DNA of 64,000 nucleotides from assembly GCA_910589145.1 (NCBI GenBank), contig CAJUSD010000004.1, positions 62,001 to 126,000 of the forward strand, given 5' to 3'. The notes below the pieces were generated by a model that was not told the DNA's origin, ran no database searches, and saw only the letters and a program-made list of their open reading frames with translations. Position 1 is the first letter of the stretch, and the number at the start of each line of letters is the position of its first letter. This document shows positions 60,887-64,000 of this stretch, piece after piece. Both the position numbers and the translations under genes were made by a program. This DNA comes from an uncultured Oscillospiraceae bacterium. GTDB lineage: Bacteria > Bacillota > Clostridia > Oscillospirales > Ruminococcaceae.

Positions 60887-62149
60887 TTAAGAATTGGCTT
60901 GACCAGTCACCAGTGTTTTTTCCCAAAAATTTTTAAAAAAGCTAACAGACAGTAAGCCAATGGCAACAATGATAACGGCTGTAGGAATCAAAACCAAATA
61001 GACAGAAGAATAAAAACGATCAAAAAGAAACCCATATACAACCTGTCCGATTGGTTGAATACATAGCGTGGCAGTAGATGTATAAGCCATAATTTTTCCA
61101 ATCAAATCATCCGGCGTTTTTTGCTGGATAAGTGAAACTGTAAAAATAGAAAAAATGGTAATGGCAAATTGCATACCGCAAAAAGAGATTATCATGATTA
61201 AATATTTTATAAACATACTGACCGGAAGGAGAAAGGAAATGCCAGCGGGAAGCAGGCATAAACCAAGAGCAGAGAGAACAAAAGAAAGTTTGCATATTTT
61301 CAATTTTCCAGTAAGGAAGCCAGCGAAGATACTCCCTAAAATAGTGGCAATTGCTAACGAACTTTCTGCAGCGCCATAATATTTTGCGCCTAATCCTAAA
61401 ACAGTACGTATCATATAGGGCAAACCGACCATGAGAATACCCATTACAAAAAATCTGGAAAGGGCGATTAAAAGCAGTATGTTCAAAATATCTGTCTGTT
61501 CCTTAAAAATATATTGCATACTTGATAAAAAATCCTGCTTAATGCCAGAAAGAATTCCTTTATCATTAGGTATCGTTCGAGAGCTTAATTTTATAAAACA
61601 TTCAAATAAAGCAGTCATAAAAAAACATAAAATACTTGCATACATCACAGGCTTCAATCCAAATGCAGAATAACATATACCTCCAAGCATTGGCGCAGCC
61701 AAATAGGAGATGGAAGCAACTTGATTTACAACGGCATTCCCCCTTGTAATATGATCGCCTGTTAGCATAGACGGAATACATGCCTGTACCGTAGGAGTTT
61801 CAAATGCGCCTAAAACGGAAAGGGCTACAAGTAGCACACTTATTATAATAAGGTCATTGCTTCCAGGTAAGAACACGGCTGCACCTAAAACGGAAAATCC
61901 AGTTAAAGTATCTAATGCAACCATGATATTTCTTCGATTTGCCCGGTCTGCAAGGATACCGCCTAAAGGCGAAAGTAAAATTGTCGGAATGGTTGCAAGG
62001 GATAAAATCCCGGCAAAGACAGCCGCCGATCCTGTTGTCTCCAACACATACATTGATAAGGCAAGCTTTAGTATAAAGTTTCCAAATAGGGAGCTGGCCT
62101 GCCCTAAAATGAGAAGAAGAAAATTTTTAGTCAGTAATTTGTCTTTCAT
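60887..62149 (-). CDS. MFS transporter, macrolide-efflux-like
   Basis: A 420-residue transporter with 12 predicted membrane helices. The N-terminal half has FLLLILGQASSLFGNFILKLALSMYV, the signature loop GGILADRANRRNIMVALD and NDLIIISVLLVALSVLGAFETP, which resemble MefA-type drug exporters. ATG 62149 has AAGGAAT upstream and gives MKDKLLTKNF; the longer frame to 62380 lies within the TetR gene. It is 4 bases behind the TetR gene in one operon with a palindromic operator, so the pump is probably drug- or metabolite-inducible. Confidence 0.88.
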   Translation of the reverse strand: MKDKLLTKNFLLLILGQASSLFGNFILKLALSMYVLETTGSAAVFAGILSLATIPTILLSPLGGILADRANRRNIMVALDTLTGFSVLGAAVFLPGSNDLIIISVLLVALSVLGAFETPTVQACIPSMLTGDHITRGNAVVNQVASISYLAAPMLGGICYSAFGLKPVMYASILCFFMTALFECFIKLSSRTIPNDKGILSGIKQDFLSSMQYIFKEQTDILNILLLIALSRFFVMGILMVGLPYMIRTVLGLGAKYYGAAESSLAIATILGSIFAGFLTGKLKICKLSFVLSALGLCLLPAGISFLLPVSMFIKYLIMIISFCGMQFAITIFSIFTVSLIQQKTPDDLIGKIMAYTSTATLCIQPIGQVVYGFLFDRFYSSVYLVLIPTAVIIVAIGLLSVSFFKNFWEKTLVTGQANS

Positions 62150-62153
62150 TTGT

Positions 62154-62807
62154 TTATTCCTTTCCAATTGATGAAATATTTTCAAGGAGCTTTTCTGCAA
62201 AAGACATTGTTTCACTGTCCAAAATAGGCAACCCCATTTTGGAAAGGGCTTCCATAACAAAACGATATTTATGGCGGATTTCTTCATCGGTGGCGGGGTA
62301 CACTGACGGCATGAGCCAAAAGTTAATAAGGGGCAGCAGTTCGGAAAGTTCTTTTGTATATTCTGTTTTGATAGAACCATCCCTCCTGCCTTCTTCCAGG
62401 AGTTCCAGCCACAGCGGGGTTAGTATCTGTTTGTTTTGTTCCACTGCTGCTGCTAAGATATGCGGATCTTTGAGGATAGAGACCGCTTGTGCATTTAGAT
62501 GATTGCGCTGTTCATCAGACTGATTGAGTGCAAGCAGTTCTTTGATTTTCTGCAAACCGTTTAAATCTGCGCGTGCCTTAACTGCTTCAAAGGGGTTATT
62601 TTCAAAAAACATCTGGTTCCCTAATTTGTGCATAACTTCCTCTTTGCTTTGAAAGAAACGATAAAACATTCCTTTCGCGCCGCCTGCGGCGCTCATGATA
62701 TCGGAAACGGAGGTTTCCTCATACCCTTTTGACATAAACAAGTTTCGTGCGGCGTTGATAATTTCCATTTCCCATTCTTCTGGTGTCTTTTTTACAGGGC
62801 GGGCCAT
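62154..62807 (-). CDS. TetR-family repressor
   Basis: A 217-residue regulator. The N-terminal helix-turn-helix is seen at residues 15-60 as IINAARNLFMSKGYEETSVSDIMSAAGGAKGMFYRFFQSKEEV. The C-terminal ligand domain is not diagnostic. It is the first gene of the TetR-MFS operon and very likely represses itself and the pump through the palindrome just upstream of its start. The inducer is unknown. Confidence 0.9.
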   Translation of the reverse strand: MARPVKKTPEEWEMEIINAARNLFMSKGYEETSVSDIMSAAGGAKGMFYRFFQSKEEVMHKLGNQMFFENNPFEAVKARADLNGLQKIKELLALNQSDEQRNHLNAQAVSILKDPHILAAAVEQNKQILTPLWLELLEEGRRDGSIKTEYTKELSELLPLINFWLMPSVYPATDEEIRHKYRFVMEALSKMGLPILDSETMSFAEKLLENISSIGKE

Positions 62808-62823
62808 ATTTTTTCCCCCTTCT

Positions 62824-62870
62824 GCTGATATAATAGTTATTGACTATTGGTCAATAACTATTATATCAGC
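62824..62870. promoter_or_regulatory. Perfect 21-bp-arm palindromic operator of the TetR-MFS operon
   Basis: The arms 62824-62844 and 62850-62870 are exact inverses around TATTG, with TTGAC/GTCAA at the centre as in many TetR operators. On the minus strand TTGACC, 16 bp, TATATC forms a promoter inside the palindrome, so a bound repressor would cover both promoter boxes. By symmetry a plus-strand promoter is also possible. Confidence 0.75.
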
Positions 62871-62990
62871 AGCTTTATATTTTGTCAACTTAGTATCTAC
62901 TGCTCTTTTTAGGCTTTTTCATTAAAAATTAAAATTTAATTTTATCTTTTAAGAAAGACAGATTATTTTGTATTGCTTATATGGTTGAGA

Positions 62991-63014
62991 TAGGATATCC
63001 TAGTATATATACTA
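62991..63014. other. Two overlapping perfect palindromes
   Basis: TAGGATATCCTA (62991-63002) and TAGTATATATACTA (63001-63014) share the bases TA and sit immediately beside the tail end of repeat copy K. Their role is unknown; they could be a regulator site or mark the insertion point of the element. The rest of 62871-62990 is AT-rich without recognised features. Confidence 0.4.
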
Positions 63015-63350
63015 ACGTGAGTTTGACGAAATTTTATGCTTTTCTGCTTGCGGTACGCCATCATGGCTGCAAGAGGAAACTTTAAGCTCTGTCCAGCTCT
63101 GCCCGCTCTAAGCTAGTACCAATCCCAGTCTTATCCCACCCCCTGAGCAATTTCACGAAGTGGTTAGCCATCAGCCTTTTAGGCAAGGTTTCCGTTTGTT
63201 TTAGCAAGCTGGGGATTTCGCCCTCTGCGGAGGGCGACCAGGGCTGTCTGCCCTGGACCTGACAGGGGGCTTTTGAGGAAAGCCCCCTTGACCCGAAACC
63301 TTTTTAATCCGCCCCAGCTTATACTCATCTTAGGTTATTCCCGCAAATCA
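63013..63350 (-). repeat. Interspersed intergenic element, copy K (full length)
   Basis: About 338 bp. Starting from the tail: AACGTGAGTTTGACGAAATT, TACGCCATCATGGCTGCAAGAGG, CCAATCCCAGTCTTATCCCA, AGCAAGCTGGGGATTTCG, the GCCCTC-TGCG-GAGGGC hairpin (63220-63235), two further GGG/CCC hairpins and the head AAACCTTTTTAATCCGCC to CCCGCAAA. Every block occurs in the same order in copy I on the other strand. It lies upstream of the terminal glycoside hydrolase gene. Confidence 0.85.
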
Positions 63351-63379
63351 GCTTTGAAATTCTCTTTAGGAGGAACGAT

Positions 63380-64000
63380 ATGATAGACCCTATCTTCCAA
63401 CAATTCCAAAATCCATCCTCTCAATACCGTTCCGCTCCCTTCTGGGCATGGAACAGCAGTCTATCTCCTGATGAAATAGAACGTCAAATCCGCGACATGA
63501 AAAAACAGGGAATAGGCGGTTTTTTTATCCATTCCCGTGAAGGCTTAGAAACTCCCTATATGGGAGAAGAATGGTTCCATTGTATTCGCCGCGCAGTAGA
63601 AACCGCCAAAGAACTGGACATGAAAGCCTGGCTTTACGATGAAGACCGGTGGCCATCTGGAACAGCCGGCGGTGCAATCATGGAATCTGGCGGAGACGAT
63701 TCCCGTTATAAAGGATTAACCCTCCAATTATCCCAAACGCTCCCCAACGATTCATCAAATATCCAAGCAATATACCATGTTTGGGCAAAAGGAATGGAAT
63801 GCACACATTATGAACGTTTCATGAATCCAGAACCATTCCAAAGCGTTACCCTCCCTGAAGGGGAATATTATATGGTTTTCCGAGTAGAAATCTGTTTTAA
63901 AAGTGAATGGTTTAATGATGAAACCCCTCCTGATAATTTAAACGCTGCATCAGTACACCGGTTTATAGAGGCAACCCATAAGAAATATTTTTTACATGAG
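63380..64000 (+). CDS. Glycoside hydrolase (GH106-like), truncated by the window end
   Basis: An open frame from ATG 63380 (AGGAGG 6 bases upstream) runs to the last base, 207 codons. The start RSAPFWAWNSSLSPDEIERQ, then MKKQGIGGFFIHSREGL, TPYMGEEWF and MKAWLYDEDRWPSG, is the barrel start of large GH106/alpha-L-rhamnosidase-like and related glycosyl hydrolases, which usually exceed 700 residues. There is no signal peptide, so the enzyme would act in the cytoplasm on imported glycan. Substrate is not certain. Confidence 0.85.
   Translation, partial: MIDPIFQQFQNPSSQYRSAPFWAWNSSLSPDEIERQIRDMKKQGIGGFFIHSREGLETPYMGEEWFHCIRRAVETAKELDMKAWLYDEDRWPSGTAGGAIMESGGDDSRYKGLTLQLSQTLPNDSSNIQAIYHVWAKGMECTHYERFMNPEPFQSVTLPEGEYYMVFRVEICFKSEWFNDETPPDNLNAASVHRFIEATHKKYFLHE

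Noticed and set aside
62150-62380. Extended N-terminus of the MFS transporter
   Set aside because: It lies inside the TetR gene in another frame; MKDKLLTKNF at 62149 is the normal transporter start with a ribosome binding site.
1-64000. tRNA or rRNA genes
   Set aside because: No T-loop GTTCGAA-type segments with flanking cloverleaf pairing or rRNA signatures were seen by eye; a covariance-model scan would be needed to be certain.

Overview
The window looks like chromosomal DNA of a low-to-moderate GC, anaerobic, gut-type member of the class Clostridia (Oscillospiraceae/Ruminococcaceae-like). The evidence is a complete Rnf complex with its ApbE flavin transferase, the cdaA-cdaR c-di-AMP pair, SepF, class B sortases with FemX-like transferases, LplB/YtcP-type polysaccharide ABC permeases, Gram-positive lipoboxes and strong AGGAGG ribosome binding sites. 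No rRNA, tRNA, CRISPR array or complete transposase gene was seen. The taxonomic placement is inference from gene content.

Layout. 1-4.1 kb: tail of an unknown gene, a GNAT acetyltransferase, a prolyl-tRNA-editing-type deacylase, an aminotransferase divergent from a small epimerase, and a SepF-like protein. 4.3-11.1 kb: M20 peptidase, cdaA-cdaR, a NifS-type desulfurase overlapping a DUF3343 carrier, and a fused IspD-IspF. 11.3-14 kb is accessory: a lipoprotein barnase, a repeat element, a truncated ANT(6) resistance gene joined to the 3' end of a C39-like peptidase gene, and a secreted AT-rich orphan. 14-21 kb: an OmpR-type two-component system divergent from an ATPase-less carbohydrate ABC transporter whose promoter carries an 11-G tract between -35 and -10. 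21-30.5 kb: Tex, two PH-domain membrane proteins, a frameshifted HAD hydrolase, signal peptidase I, a degenerate rhomboid and an M13 peptidase. 30.8-37.8 kb: rnfCDGEAB, a Gx transporter and apbE. 38.2-43.8 kb: two FemX-like transferases and three lipoprotein class-B-type sortases, one of which has lost its catalytic His and Cys. 44-50.4 kb: a DUF975 protein, a bicupin plus an uncharacterised all-alpha protein, a LytTR/GHKL two-component pair and a CofE-like protein. 51-62.8 kb: mnmA, an HD protein, cysK, an aconitase-like hydratase, flotillin, a VanY-type peptidase, a MYG1 protein, and a TetR-MFS efflux operon with a long palindromic operator. 63.4 kb to the end: the start of a large glycoside hydrolase.

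The most striking unlisted structure is a family of interspersed intergenic elements, at least 11 copies or fragments in 64 kb. Two full-length copies (about 340-410 bp, near 50.4 and 63.0 kb) are colinear along their whole length and the others look like internally shortened or expanded versions. They carry hairpins whose loop (CGCA, or TGCG on the other strand) stays constant while the stem sequence changes in a paired way, plus short palindromic modules that come and go between copies. Eight of eleven lie directly behind a stop codon with the same end facing the gene. A separate 160-bp MITE with perfect terminal repeats and a TTA duplication lies next to one of them.

Read together, the genes describe an anaerobe that conserves energy with Rnf, takes up and degrades complex glycans, and invests in wall and surface biology (FemX, sortases, VanY, flotillin, lipoproteins). 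Several loci may switch by slippage or be decaying: the G11 promoter, the T9 frameshift in the HAD gene, and the ANT(6)/C39 mosaic.
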